64,000 nucleotides of DNA from Macrothele yani (Eukaryota > Arthropoda > Arachnida > Araneae > Macrothelidae): NCBI GenBank assembly GCA_039090855.1, contig CM077013.1:139893240-139957239 (forward strand), read 5' to 3'. The number at the start of each line of letters is the position of its first letter. Positions within the stretch are counted from its first letter, which is position 1. The notes below the pieces were generated by a model. It saw only the letters and a list, made by a program, of their open reading frames with translations, did no database searches and was not told the origin of the DNA. Of this stretch, positions 10,312 through 22,118 are shown piece after piece. A program made the translations under genes and the position numbers.

Positions 10312-10639
10312 ATATAAAATATCCACCCACGAGCGACCGGCTTGAATACCTCAATGATGCTGAGAGCTATGCTGTTGGTAGTGTTTACTACCAGAAGGGC
10401 CATCCAAGGCAGACAGGTCTCAGCGGAGAGGTCAGACTAAGGTCCCCTATCTTCCGTCTTCCATGATGAGCATACCAGAACACATCCTCATACCGGATCA
10501 GTCGCGGTCTGGATCAACAACGATTGCGTTCGGCGCTGAGCAACCTGGGCGCCGGGCGATAAGTGGGTGACAGGAAGAGGCAGACCGAGCTGCCAAACAA
10601 GCCTGGGCAATAGTCATAATAAGCGCAAAATTTGTACAA
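10312..10639 (+). other. possible 5' leader of the following LINE
   Basis: GC-richer stretch (GAGCGACCGGCTTG, GGCGCCGGGCGATAAG) without an open frame, ending where LINE coding similarity begins. It looks like a LINE 5' untranslated region, but I cannot assign it to this element with certainty. Confidence 0.35.
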
Positions 10640-13600
10640 TCGACGAAAATCGAAAACTTATTAACTGTTACTACAAATCAGACCCATCAGTACGTGGGTA
10701 CCAGAAACGAATGTTGAATTTATGGATGGAACAACTGTGATATATCAGAAGCAAGAATAATACAACAACGTTATTTTATAATAAGAACCAAGTTATTCTC
10801 AGAGCTAGAACTTGAAAAATTTCGAAAACAGGCCCAGGAACCTGATCAAACGGAGGGCACATCAGATTTGTCTATTCCAGGACAATTGGAAACTGCAACA
10901 AATGCGTCGAATGTACTAGAAGAATCGGTTGCTAATGATAATGGAATAACTGTCCACGAACTACGTGAACAACAGATCCTGCTAAGGGAACGCATAATCG
11001 ATCATTTGAGTGAAGAAATGTCCGTCAGAGGCTGCCCCCACTGCGGCAAATCCCCAGTAAAGTTGTGAAAAGCCTCTTGGATGACATTAACAAGAACATC
11101 AGCACTATCCCTACAGATACACTGAACGCAACAAACCAGATGATGTACATTGTCACTTTAGAACTGGGGTATAAATTGCCTAAACACCGTAAACTACCAG
11201 GACCTCCGAAATGGAGAATAAGACTGGAGAATAAAGTGAGGAAAATGCGAGCAGACATTTCGTCTCTTAAGTCATTAAAGGAAGGAAAATTGAAGAATGA
11301 GCGAGTAAAAACTGGCCTTTTTAAGAGGCATGACCTCGAGCATAAAACAATAGCCACTGTAATAGAAGAACTGAAGCAACGAGTTGTAGCAACTGCTGCT
11401 ACGATTCAGCGTTACAATGCTAAAATCCAAGAGTTTGTCCAGAACACACAATTAGGGAAAAATCAACGAAATTTCTATAAATCTCTGCAACATACTGAAC
11501 TTCAGTGTGGTGGAGGTCCAGAGAAATAGGAGGCTCTAGCTTTCTGGAAGGCCGTCTGGAAGAACCCAGTATAAACCACAACAAAGAGGCCTCCTGGATC
11601 AAGGATTTAAATAAGAAAAGCAAGAAAAAACAAACAGACGGAAAACATTGTAATAACTTTGGAAATTGTTCAAAAACCATGCAAAGACTTAAGAATTGGA
11701 GTGCACCAAAGCCTGATGAGCTACATGGTTCTGGCTAAAGTACTTGACAAGCCTACACCACCGCGTTGCCATTCAATACAATGCCATGCTCCAAACCTCT
11801 ACGACTGAAGACTGGCTGACAAGAGGGCGTACATTCCTCATTAAAAAAGACTTAGACAAGGGCAATGAACCCAGCAACTCCCGCCCAATAACCGGCCTCC
11901 CAGCAACTCCCGCCCAATAACCGGCCTCCCAACAACTTTCAAGCTATTTTCTAAAATCTTAGCTACGACAATTTACAATCATCTAATAGCAGATACCCTT
12001 TACCCAGTCGAGCAAAAAGGGAACTTTAAACAATCAAGGGGCACAAAAGATTAGCTCCTGATCGACAAAATGATACTGAAAAACTGTAAGCTGCGCCAGA
12101 CGAACTTAAATATGACCTGAAATGACTACAAAAAAGCCTTCGACTAATTGTCACACTCATGGATCAACAACTGTCTAAAGGTGTATGGAATAAGCGATAA
12201 TAACCGAAAATTTGTGAAAACCAATATGCGGAAATGGTCGACTATACTTACAACAAATGACACTGAACTTGGCCAGATTTGAATACGACGTCGTATATTT
12301 CAGGGTGACTCATTGTCCCCCTTGCTGTTCAGTATCGCTCTAATACCACTGACCACAATTTTGAACAAAACTGGACTTGGCTATCAAATTTCTACTCAGG
12401 CGGGCAAGGTTAACAATTTGCTTTCCATGAACGACTTAAAACTTTATGCCAAAAATCTCACTGAGTTAGAATCACTGCTTAATACTGTGCGAATTTTCAG
12501 CACTGACATTAAAATGACATTTGGACTTGGCAAGTGCGCCATACTGTCCCTTCAGCGGGACAAAGTTCAAAAAGTAAAGGGAATATAGCTCGCTAATGGA
12601 GATATAATTCGCTCACTAAATGAAGATAACCCGTGCAAATACGTGGGTATCTTAAAGTTGGACAATATTTTGCAAGAAAGAGTCAAAAATCTAACACGCA
12701 AAGAATACCTGAAAAGGGCGAGAAAAATCTTAAAATCGAAACTGAATGCTGTGAACACGATTCGTGCAATAAATACATGGGCAGTGCCTGTAATACGGTA
12801 CCCAGCAGGGATTGTTGACTGGACAATGGCCGAATTGGAGACTCTGGATAAAAAAAACACGGAAACTACTAACAATGCATCGCTCACTACATCCGAAGAG
12901 CGACATTGATAGATTGTACCTACTTCGAAACATCGGTGGCAGTGGTTTACTACAAATTAAACAGACAGTTGAAGAAGAAAAGTGTGGCCTTCACAATTAC
13001 ATCAACAAGAGCTCGGAAAAACTGTTAAAAGCAGTCAAAACAAAACATTTTACGACCTACTGAAACCAAAATGGAGTACAAAAAACAACAATACAAAGCC
13101 CACCTAGAAAATTGGAAGAATAAGCCCTTCACAGGGCCTTTTTCAAAGGAATCGATAACAAACTTGATAACGACTTAACCTGGAAATGGCTTAAGACAGG
13201 CACTTTTACGATTGGATTTCCGACTTCTGAAAAGGCCTGGCAACATATAGCAGATAAAGTCCTGGATAATGGCCAGGTGAAAATCTTTTGAGACTTTCGA
13301 ATGTAGACTGACCAGCACATAACCGCAAAGACACCCGACACCACCGTGATTGAAAATCAACAAGTGACCCTAATCGATATTGCCAGAGAAGGAGAAAATA
13401 GACAAATGCAGGGCTCTGGCTATGGAAACTACCCGCCTTTGGAAGAAACAAACAACAGTGCTGCCAATAGTAATCGGCGCACTAGGGACTATATCACCCA
13501 AATTCATGGACTACTTTACCCGATTTGGAACAACAACAAAAAGAACTGCCGAGTTACAAAAGACTGCAGTCATCGGCACTGCACCAATTATTCGTCGATA

Positions 13601-13680
13601 CTTGTCCGAGGCTTAGGCCTCTGGTTGAGGCTTGCCTTGTACAAGAACTTCCAGTGATAACGTGATGTCTTGTGTCGTTT
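10640..13680 (+). pseudogene. LINE with C-terminal restriction-like endonuclease (R2/R4/NeSL group), degenerate
   Basis: Reverse-transcriptase ORF scattered over several frames. N-terminal pieces lie at 10868-11068 (CPHCGKSPVKL) and 11065-11529, a basic coiled-coil-like segment. The RT region includes SWSAPKPDELHG-type text near 11700, RPITGLPTTFKLFSKI near 11930, KGNFKQSRGTKD, NDYKKAFD near 12130 and RRIFQGDSLSPLLFSIALIP at 12290-12340. The usual YADD is replaced by SMNDLKLYA near 12427. The thumb region is at 12643-13063 (NTWAVPVIRYPAGIVDW). The end (13350-13615) has CRALAMETTRLWKKQTTV, PIVIGALGTIS and AVIGTAPIIRRYLS, matching the C-terminal endonuclease region of these LINEs. A ~28-bp duplication lies near 11875-11930. 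Clade assignment is tentative. Confidence 0.78.
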
Positions 13681-13726
13681 CTGTGAACGTTTCACTGTCT
13701 TATTTCTGAAAGAAAAAAATTTTATA

Positions 13727-14943
13727 TTGAGTTTTCGGAAAAGTCATGACCTATTTTAGCCATGTTTTTCAAAGGCCATTTATTGATAGAAAAAACAAAG
13801 ATCAATCAATGATATAATGCCCGTTTTGCTCGATAACCTTTTGCCATCTTTCAGTGAGATGCAGGATCCCTCGTTCATAGAAGGGCCTGTCTTTCGTGGC
13901 GAAAAACTGTACAAGGTGCTGATTTACAGCCTCATCTGAATTGAACGTTATATAACGCAATGACTGTTGAAGAGAGCGAAACAAGTGGAAGTCTTATGGC
14001 GCAAGATCAGGCGAGTATGCTGGGTGGAGCACCACATCCCACCCAAGCTCCAATAATTTTTGGCGGGTGATCAAACTTGTGTGTGGTCTCGCGTTGTCGT
14101 GATGGAACACAACACCTATACAATGAACGAGCTCTGGAAGTTTCTGAATGATGGATTCGTTCAAACTGTCCAATTGCCAACAGTACACATCCGAATTGAT
14201 TGTTTGGTTCCGTGGTAGGAGCTCGAAAAACAAGACACCTTTAAATTCCCACCACACTGAGAGACCAGAACCTTCCGCTGATGAATATCTGCTTTGGATG
14301 TCGTTTGAGGCAAAGCAGCACGTCGGGACCAAGACCGTTTTCGCAGCACATTGTTGTACACAATCCACTTTTCGTCACCAGTTATCAGTCTCTTCAAAAG
14401 AGGATCGTTTTCCTCGCGTTTAATGAGCATATCGCAGATGTTTATAAACGCCGTCACTTGAGCTTCTTTGAGTTCATGAGGAACCCACACATCGAGCTTG
14501 ATTACGTATCCCAGCTTCTTCAGGTGGTCATAACCGCTTAAATGATGAATGTGCAATGTGTCTGCAATCTCTCGCGTCGTGTAACGTCGGTTTGACTCGA
14601 TCAATGCCTTGATTGGGTCGTTATCAATCTCAGTGGGCCTCCCGGACCGAGGAGCATCGTTGAGGTCAAAATCACCAACACGGAATTTTGGGAAGCACCG
14701 CTGACACTGACATTCTTGTAAAGTATTATCACCGTACACTTTACGCAAATTTTCACAAGCTTGACGCGCGTTCTTCCCTTTACGGAAGTAAAAGAGTAAA
14801 ATATGCCGAAAATGCACAGTTTGGTTTACAATCTTCAACTTGATGCCATAGCGATATCATAGCTGCGCATGCCTCAAGTACTTCCAAAACCGCCGAACCG
14901 CCATCGGGTGCCAAAATACGTCATGACTTTTCCGACAACCCAA
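13727..14943 (-). mobile_element. mariner element with both ends
   Basis: 1217 bp. Right end on the element strand is TTGGGTTGTCGGAAAAGTCA and left end TTGAGTTTTCGGAAAAGTCA, typical mariner inverted repeats, with TA on each side (13725-13726 and 14944-14945). It contains one transposase gene on the minus strand with only two visible lesions, making it the best-preserved DNA transposon here. Confidence 0.93.
13802..14838 (-). pseudogene. mariner transposase, one frameshift and one stop
   Basis: Start at 14838 (MKIVNQTVHFRHILLFYF). Tandem HTH region with ARQACENLRKVYGDNTL and GRPTEID linker. WVPHELKEAQ motif, then catalytic LITGDEKWIVYNN (first Asp). A frameshift lies between about 14280 and 14250. 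In the next frame follow HHDNARPHTS (second Asp, about 14075) and YSPDLAP-DFHLF (third Asp), with TAA replacing the residue between Pro and Asp at about 13988. The end is ERWQKVIEQNGHYIID at 13802. All three Asp of the D,D34D triad remain. Length, about 345 codons, is normal. It is inactive as it stands. Confidence 0.9.
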
Positions 14944-14945
14944 TA

Positions 14946-15367
14946 TATATATATATAAAATATCATTGTTATTAGACTTAAGTATGCATATTATCCGGTT
15001 ATTGTAGGTAAGTTGCGTAAGATTGCCTATTTATTGTATGTATTTGCCTTCATTCGTTTATTCTTTTTCTACGTCGTACTTGTCTTGTATGTTAATTATT
15101 TGATAATGTGATTGTGTGTATTTATATATCGATTTAAATCATCATATTTGGATTGACGGCATGATCACCTGTCATGTAGGTTACTTATATGTCTCCCAGC
15201 CCAAAATGCTCTTTTGGAAGACCGAAAGTTCTTATGGCTTTATTTTTAATCTTTTAACTTATACATTAAATAAGTTCTTCACTTCATCGGAAGCCTGCGT
15301 AGTGTTTTAATTATATTGCTTTTAAAACTGCTAACTTAAGCTTTTATGATTGTCACAATTATGTTGC
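14946..15367 (+). repeat. retroelement-like repeat, copy 2
   Basis: Inverted copy of 7690-8070. Shared landmarks are ATCATCATATTTGGATTGACG, CCCAAAATGCTCTTTTGGAA, GACCGAAAGTTCTTATGGC and CTTCATCGGAAGCCTGCGTA. Here the CTGATGA part is lost, but GACCGAAAGTTC is kept. An AT-rich TATATATA run at 14944-14957 joins it to the mariner. The right end meets the RTE tail at 15368. Confidence 0.6.
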
Positions 15368-15392
15368 TTATATATCATCATCATCATCATTG

Positions 15393-18300
15393 TCAACCAT
15401 TATCAATCCACTGCTGGACGAAGGTCTCCCCAAGTTTCCTCCACAACGGTCTGTCTTGTGCCAGTCTCCTCCATGTCACCCCTGCATACTTTCGAATTTC
15501 ATCCACCCATCTCCTATGTGGTCTTCTTCTGGGTCTTTTCCTGTCTCTTGGTATCCAATCTAAAATTTCGGCTGTCCATCGATGATCTGTCCTTCTGGCA
15601 GTATGTCCAGCCCATTGCCATTTCAGGGATTTAACTCTGATCATGATGTCTTCCACTCTTGTCATTTTTCGGATCCACGAGTTCCTCTTCTTATCTCTCC
15701 TGGTTACACCAAGCATGCACCTCTCCATGCTACTTTGAGTTGTCTGCAGCCTTTGTATGTCTCTTTTAGTTAAGGTCCACGTCTCTGCACCATAGGTAAG
15801 CACTGGAAGGATGCATTGATCAAACACTTTTCTTTTAAGACATAATGGCATATTGCTCTTGAAAATTATGCTGTTTCTTCCAAAAGCTCTCCAGGCAAGT
15901 TTTGTACGCCGATTAATTTCTTCATCAATGTGACCCTCACTTGATATCTGCTGTCCAAGATTTTTTTTTTTTTTTTTTTTTTTTGATTGGAGGTTTAACG
16001 ACCACCGTGAGCAACTCCAATGGGATATAAGCAGTCGCCCGTCCCTAATTTAGGGTCACTGGTTCCAGGGAAGGGAGAGAGCCAGTGCCGTAATACAAAC
16101 ACAACATCCATGCCTGACCGGGATTCGAACCCGGACCCCTCACGGGCGAATGATCAGAGGCCAACGCCTTAGACCACTGCGCCACCGGGGCGGCTGTCCA
16201 AGATAAACGTACGTGTCTGTTATCTCCAGCTTTTCTCCATCAATCGATAAATCTTCATTTCTTGTAAAAGCATTGAACATCACTTTTGTCTTCTGAAAGT
16301 TCAATTTTAATCCCACTTCTTTACTCTTGTCAGCAAGTTCCTGGATCATACTCTGCAGCTCTGATGGGGTAGTTGCAAAAATGACTACGTCATCAGCAAA
16401 ACGAAGGTGGGTTAGATAATCTCCATTAATCTTTATCCCCTTGTTTTCCCAGCTCAGCGACTGAAAAACACCCTCCAATGTGGCATTAAAGAGCTTCGGA
16501 GATATGGTGTCACCTTGTCTCACTCCCTTTCCAATTTTTACATGTGTTGTATTTTCAAACAGCCTAATCTTTGCACTTGCATTTTCATAGATGTTATTAA
16601 TAATATTAATGTATGCATCTTCAATACCGCAGGTTTTCAGAGCCATTGTAACTGCTGATGGTTTCACCGAATCAAAGGCTTTTTCATAATCGATAAAAGC
16701 CATGCACAATGGAAGTTCATATTCCCTCGCTCTTTCAATTAGTTCTCTCAACACGTGGATATGATCTATTGTGCTGTAGCCACTCCTGAATCCAGCTTGT
16801 TCTCTCGGTTGAGCCATGTCTAGTGCTACCTTCAAGCGGTGTGAAAGAACTTTAGTGAAGATTTTATAAACTACTGATAGGAGGCTGATAGGTCTGTAGT
16901 TTCCGAGATCCTCAATGTCACCTTTCTTATGTAGCAGGATCATTGTAGCGGTGTTCCAATCCTCAGGAATCTTTCCTTCATTAAGGCATCGAGTGAAAAT
17001 TTGGGCGAGTACTGTTTCGATTTCTCCACTTGCTTCTTTTATGATGTCTACAGTAATTCCATCTTCTCCTGGAGCTTTTCCTCGCTTCATGTTCTTGATT
17101 GCATGTGCAACTTCCGCTGGAAGGACTGGAGGAACTCTGGTACTGGTATCTTTCATGATGTCTGGAGTGCATATATCATCCCTTTCATATAATTTGGAGT
17201 AGAAATCTTTCACTCTTGTCAAAATTTCGCCTCTATTTCTTGTTACAGAACCATCTTCTTTTCTCAGTGCCATAATCTGTTTTCTTCCCTTACTGAGATG
17301 TCCCTTTGCTATCTTTAGGCTTTGGTTGTTTTCAATTGCTTTCCTCACTAGTTCACAGTTGAATTTCCTTACGTCTTCAGTGATACTTTTTCTTACTGTC
17401 TTGCATAGCTCTATATATTCCACTTTGGAAGTCACATCTTCTTTAGTTGTCCTCATCTCTCTTCTTTTTTGCATCAATATTTTGGTTTTTCCTGATAATT
17501 TGTTCACATGCAACTTGTTCTTAGACCCAGCTAATTTTGTTGCTGTTTCCATAAGAGCTTTGGTTACTTTTCTGTTAACTTCAGAGATGTCCTCTTCTTC
17601 CGATGTTAGGCCTTCTAAAGCAGAGAACCTGTTCTTCAGTTCTAACTTGAAGGTATTATGGTGTTTTTTAAGGTTGGTTATGTCAATACATTTTGTTTGT
17701 CTTATGAGCTTGCCACGTTCAAGTTTAGTGTTGAGGTGCATCTTACATCTCACCAATCAATGGTCACTACCTGTGTTGAACTTGTTTAGCACACTGCAGT
17801 CTTCTATGACGAATTTTTTGTTACACATAATAAAATCAATTTCACTTGTCGTCAGATTTGGATGTCTCCATGTCCATTTCCTGTGTGGCTTTTTCTTGAA
17901 GAAGGAGTTCAAGATGAAAAACCCTTCTGCCTCTGCAAACTCAACGAGAGTATTTCCACGCTGGTTTCTGTTGCCATGACCGAATTTACCTACTGAAGTT
18001 TCATTCTGTTGCCGTTGCCCTATTTTTGCATTGAAATCTCCCATAATTATTTTCAAGTGCTGCTTACCTTTATTATTTAGATGACAAATTTCTTCATAAA
18101 ATTCTTCAATTTCTTCTTCAGGATGACTTGTGGTGGGTGCATAAGTTTGAATAATCTGAGCCTGGTATCTTTTCGAGAGTTGGATAACAAGTCGTGCAGC
18201 TCTGTCAGAGGAACTTTCAACTTCTACAACTTTATCCTTCAGTTTCTTGTTTATTATAAATCCAACACCACTAGTTCTGCCAGTATCTGTCCCACGATAG

Positions 18301-18596
18301 TAGAAGAGATGTCCACTTTTCAGTTCGATGATATCTTCTCCTTTTCTCCTTACCTCACTTAGCCCCACGATGTCCCACTTGATCCTTTGTAGTTCCTCTT
18401 CCAATTCAAGAAGCCTTGAATCAGAAGATAGGGAGCGTCCATTGTAAGTAGCCAAGGTCAGCATCAGATGGCAGCCTAGTCCGGTCCTCCGGGGATTCTT
18501 AGCACCCTCTGCCTTCATGTCGCACTGGCCGCTGCCTTGGCCAGGTACATTCCAGCTGCCGGAGACTGAGGGCCAAGATTTAAGTTGTGGAATCAT
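15393..18596 (-). pseudogene. RTE LINE endonuclease-reverse transcriptase
   Basis: First part 18596-17757: AP-type endonuclease with TLATYNGRSL, WDIVGLSEVRRKG (catalytic Glu), QTYAPTT, MGDFNAKIGQ (Asp/Asn), TSEIDFIMCN and a terminal GSDH. A TGA at 17757-17759 stops it; the sister copy at 19926 has AGA there. The frame resumes at 17756 and stays open to the SINE: RPISLLSVVYKIFTK, MAFIDYEKAFDSVKPSA, KGVRQGDTISPKLFN, HLRFADDVVIFA (catalytic FADD), then the thumb. After the SINE, 15851-15393 gives the C-terminus (GAETWTLTKRDIQR, LDWIPRDRKRPRRRPHRRW). It is disabled by one nonsense codon and the SINE. It was probably active recently. Confidence 0.9.
15962..16193 (-). repeat. SINE family A in RTE LINE
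   Basis: Full-length minus-strand copy: head with box A TGGCGCAGTGG, box B GGTTCGAATCC, core and a long poly(A) (24-T run from 15961). Duplication CTGTCCAAGAT lies on both sides (15951-15961 and 16194-16204), a clean target-primed insertion into the LINE ORF. Confidence 0.95.
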
Positions 18597-18815
18597 TTTG
18601 GAGGGGTTTGGCCATAACTCACCACGCTGGCCAAGCGGGTTGGTGAGTGTGGGATAGAATTTCCTCTGATCCCGATGGTATAGTTATACCGCTATGGGCG
18701 GTCGTCAGCGCCCCTTTAGTGGGAACAGGATGCACCACGAGAAGGCGGGGTTGACATTTGTCAAGGAGAGGCTGTGATGTTACGCATCACCTGACCTTGC
18801 ATCCCGTTTATATAT

Positions 18816-19380
18816 ATACATTAATATATATAAAAATTTTTAATAGAGTGCAGAAATTTTCTTACGCTCGTATAACGCAAATGCAAATTCCAAGAAATCT
18901 ACACATACAAGTGATTAAAAATGTGAAACTGTTATACCTTTGCTTTAATGCAATAATGCACCATTGATTTCACCATGGGATGGTGTAAAATATTAAGAAT
19001 CCTTGTAAAATAACGCTGTGCGAGGGGAAATATCTCCCCCCCCAAAAAAAAAACATTAGTAGTGCTAAAAATGTCCTTATCTTACTACAAGCGTGTTTCT
19101 GATTTTTAGGGAATCATTACAGTGTTACCTGGAAACGTACAGTGCAAACCATTCCCCTGCAACTTGGTTTCAGCTTCTTTAGATTATTTAGATTAGCACA
19201 CAGTAGTAAAAAACAAACTCACTAACCGTTTGGATGCCAGTTTGAGAAAACCCGATTTTTTTGTTTTAACACAGTGTAAAGCATTCACCGACAGAAGGAA
19301 AACACTTTTTATGAGAATAATTTCTAATATTTTGCTGTTGTTAAAAATTAGGTAGAAAATATTTCGTTGTATGTAAAAGT
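18816..19380. other. AT-rich spacer between two RTE LINEs
   Basis: Contains TATATA repeats and a CCCCCCC-A(10) junction at about 19038. No open frame or repeat recognised. Confidence 0.4.
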
Positions 19381-22118
19381 CTATTCTACTATCGTAGAAC
19401 AGATACTGGCAGAACTAGTGGTGTTGGATTTATAATAAACAAAAAACTGAAGGATAAAGTTGTAGAAGTTGAAAGTTCCTCTGACAGAGCTGCACGACTC
19501 GTTATCCAACTCTCGCGAAGATACCATGCTCAGATTATTCAACCTTATGCACCCACCACAAGTCATCCTGAAGAAGAAATTGAATTTTATGAGGAAATTC
19601 GTCATCTAAATAATAAAGGCAAGCAGCACTTGAAGATGATTATGGGTTATTTCAATGCAAAAATAGGGCAACGGCAACAGAATGAAACTTCAGTATGTAA
19701 ATTCGGTCACGGCAACAGAAACCAGCGTGGAAATACTCTCGTAGAGTTTGCAGAGGCAGAAGGGTTTTTAATCATGAACTCCTTTTTCAAGAAAAAGCCA
19801 CACAGAAACTGGACATGGAGACATCCAAATGGGACGACAAGTGAAATTGATTTTATTATGTGTAACAAAAAATTCGTCATAGAAGACTGCAGTGTGCTAA
19901 ACAAGTTCAACACAGGTAGTGACCATAGATTGGTGAGATGTAAGATGCACCTCAACACTAAACTCGGACGTAGCAAGCTCATAAGACAAACAAAATGTAT
20001 TGACATAACCAACCTTAAAAAACACCATAATACCTTCAAGTTGTAACTGAAGAACAGATTCTCTGCTTTAGAAGTCCTAACATCGGCAGAAGTGGATATT
20101 TCTGAAGTTAACAGGAAAGTAACCGAAGCTCTTATGGAAACAGCAACAAAATTAGCTGGGTCTAAGAACAAGTTGCATGTGAACAAATTATCAGGAAAAA
20201 CCAAAATGTTGATGCAAAAAAGTAGATGAGGACAACCAAAGAAGATGTGACTTCCAAAGTGGAATATATAGAGCTATGCAAGACAGTACGAAAAAGTATC
20301 ACTGAAGACGTAAGGAAATTCAACTGTGAAATAGTGAGGAAAGCAATTAAAAACAAACAAAGCCTAAAGACAGCAAAAGGGCATCTCAATAAGGGAAGAA
20401 AACAGATTATGGCATTGAGAATAAAAATGGTTCTATAACAAGAAATAGAGACAATATTTTGACAAGAGTGAAAGATTTCTACTCCAAATTATATGAAAGG
20501 GATGATGCATGTACTCCAGACATCATGAAAGGTACCAGTACCAGAGTGCTTCCAGTCCTCCCAGCAGAAGTTGCACATGCAATCAAGAACATGAAGCGGG
20601 AGGAAAACTCCAGGAGAAGATGGAATTACTGTAGACATCATACAAGAAAGCAAATGGAGAAATTGAAACAGTACTCGCCAAAGTTTTCACTTGATGCCTT
20701 AATGAAGGGAAGATTCCTGAGGATTGGAACAACGCTACAATGATCCTGCTACAAAAAAAAGTTGACATTGAGGATCTCAGGAACAACAGACCAATCAGCC
20801 TCCTATTCGTAGTTTATAAAATCTTCACTAGAGTTCTTTCATACCGCTTGAAGGTAACACTGGACATAGCTCAACCGAGAGAACAAGCTGGATTCAGGAG
20901 TGGCTACAGCACAATAGATCATATCCACGTACTGAGAGAACTAATTGAAACAGCGAGGGAATATGAACTTCCATTGTGCATGGCTTTTACTGATTATGAA
21001 AAGGACTTTGATTCAGTGAAACCATCAGCAGGTACAATGGCTCTGAAATCCTGCGGTATTGAAGATGCATACATTAATATTATTAATAACATCTATGAAA
21101 ATGCAAGTGCAAAGATTCGGCTGTTTGTAAATACAACACTCATAAAAATTGGAAAGGGTGACACCATATCTCCCAAGCTTTTTAATGCCACATTGGAAAA
21201 TGTGACACCATATCTCCTTTTTTTAATGCCACATTGGAACACAAGGTGACACCATATCTCCCAAGCTTTTTAATGCCACATTGGAAAATGTCTTTCAATC
21301 ACGGAACTGTTAAAACAAAGGAATAAAGATTAATAGGGATTATCTAACTCACCTTCGTTTTGCTGATGACGTAGTCATTTTTGCAACTTTCCCATCAGAA
21401 CTACAGAGTATGATCCAGGAATTTGCTGACAAGAGTAAAGAAGTGGGATTAAAAATGAACTTTCAGAAGACAAAAGTGATGTATGATGCTTTTACAAGGA
21501 ATGAAAATTTATTGATTGATGGAGAAAAGCTGGAGATAACAGATACGTAAGTTTATCTTGGACAGCAGATATCAAGTGAGGGTCACATTGATGAAGAAAT
21601 TAATCGGCGTACAAAACTTGCTGGAGAGCTTTTGGAAGAAACAACATAATTTTGAAGAGCAATATGTCATTATGTCTTAAAAGAAAAGTGTTTGATCAAT
21701 GCATCCTTTCAGTGCTTACGTATTGTGCATAGACGTAGACTTTAACTAAAAGAGACATACAAAGGCTGCAGACAACTCAAAGCATCATGGAGAGGTGCAT
21801 GCTTGGTGTAACCAGAAGAGATAAGAAGAGGAACTCGGGGATCAGAAAAATGGCAAGATTGGAAGACATCATGATCAGAGTTAAATCCCTAAAATGGCAA
21901 TGGGTTGGACATACTGCCAGAAGGACAGACCATCGATGGACAGTCGAAATTTTAGATTGGATTCCAAGAGACAGGAAAAGACCCAGAATAAAACCACATG
22001 GGAAATGGGTAAATAAAATTCGAAATTATGCGGGAGTAAAATGGAGGAGACAGACCATTGTGGAAGTGGCTTGGAGAGACCTTCGTCCAGCAGTGGATTG
22101 ATAATGGTTGACAATGAT
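19381..22118 (+). pseudogene. RTE LINE, 5'-truncated, degraded, inverted to the previous copy
   Basis: Begins inside the endonuclease (RTDTGRTSGVGFIINKKL) and runs 19630-20046 with GYFNAKIGQ, WTWRHPNGTTSEIDFIMCN and GSDHRLVRCKMH. The linker follows (20226-20743), then RT remnants at 20740-21249 (PISLLFVVYKIFTR, YEKDFDSVKPSA), a partial duplication of a ~60-bp segment at 21160-21290, a FADDVVIFA remnant at about 21360, and the C-terminal part 21787-22101. The ATG tail is short (GATGATG at 22112). Many frameshifts and stops. Head-to-head with the copy at 15376-18807, which could promote hairpin formation or inversion. Confidence 0.9.

Larger units (their letters stand above)
15376..18807 (-). 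mobile_element. near full-length RTE-type LINE with SINE insertion
   Basis: Minus-strand element about 3.4 kb long including a 232-bp SINE. The 5' leader lies between about 18597 and 18807, one long ORF follows, then a short 3' end with an ATG microsatellite (ATC on the plus strand at 15376-15390). TTATATAT occurs on both sides (15368-15375 and 18808-18815) and is a plausible target duplication. A single endonuclease-RT ORF, almost no 3' UTR and a microsatellite tail are typical of RTE elements. Confidence 0.88.

Noticed and set aside
15350..15634. Small plus-strand proteins at the RTE tails (also 4888, 8293, 21881)
   Set aside because: They recur only because the RTE 3' end recurs; each is antisense to the RTE C-terminus.
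17326..17979. 217-codon plus-strand ORF over the RTE LINE
   Set aside because: Antisense shadow of the real minus-strand RTE frame; the same shadow appears over the sister copy at 19707-20204.
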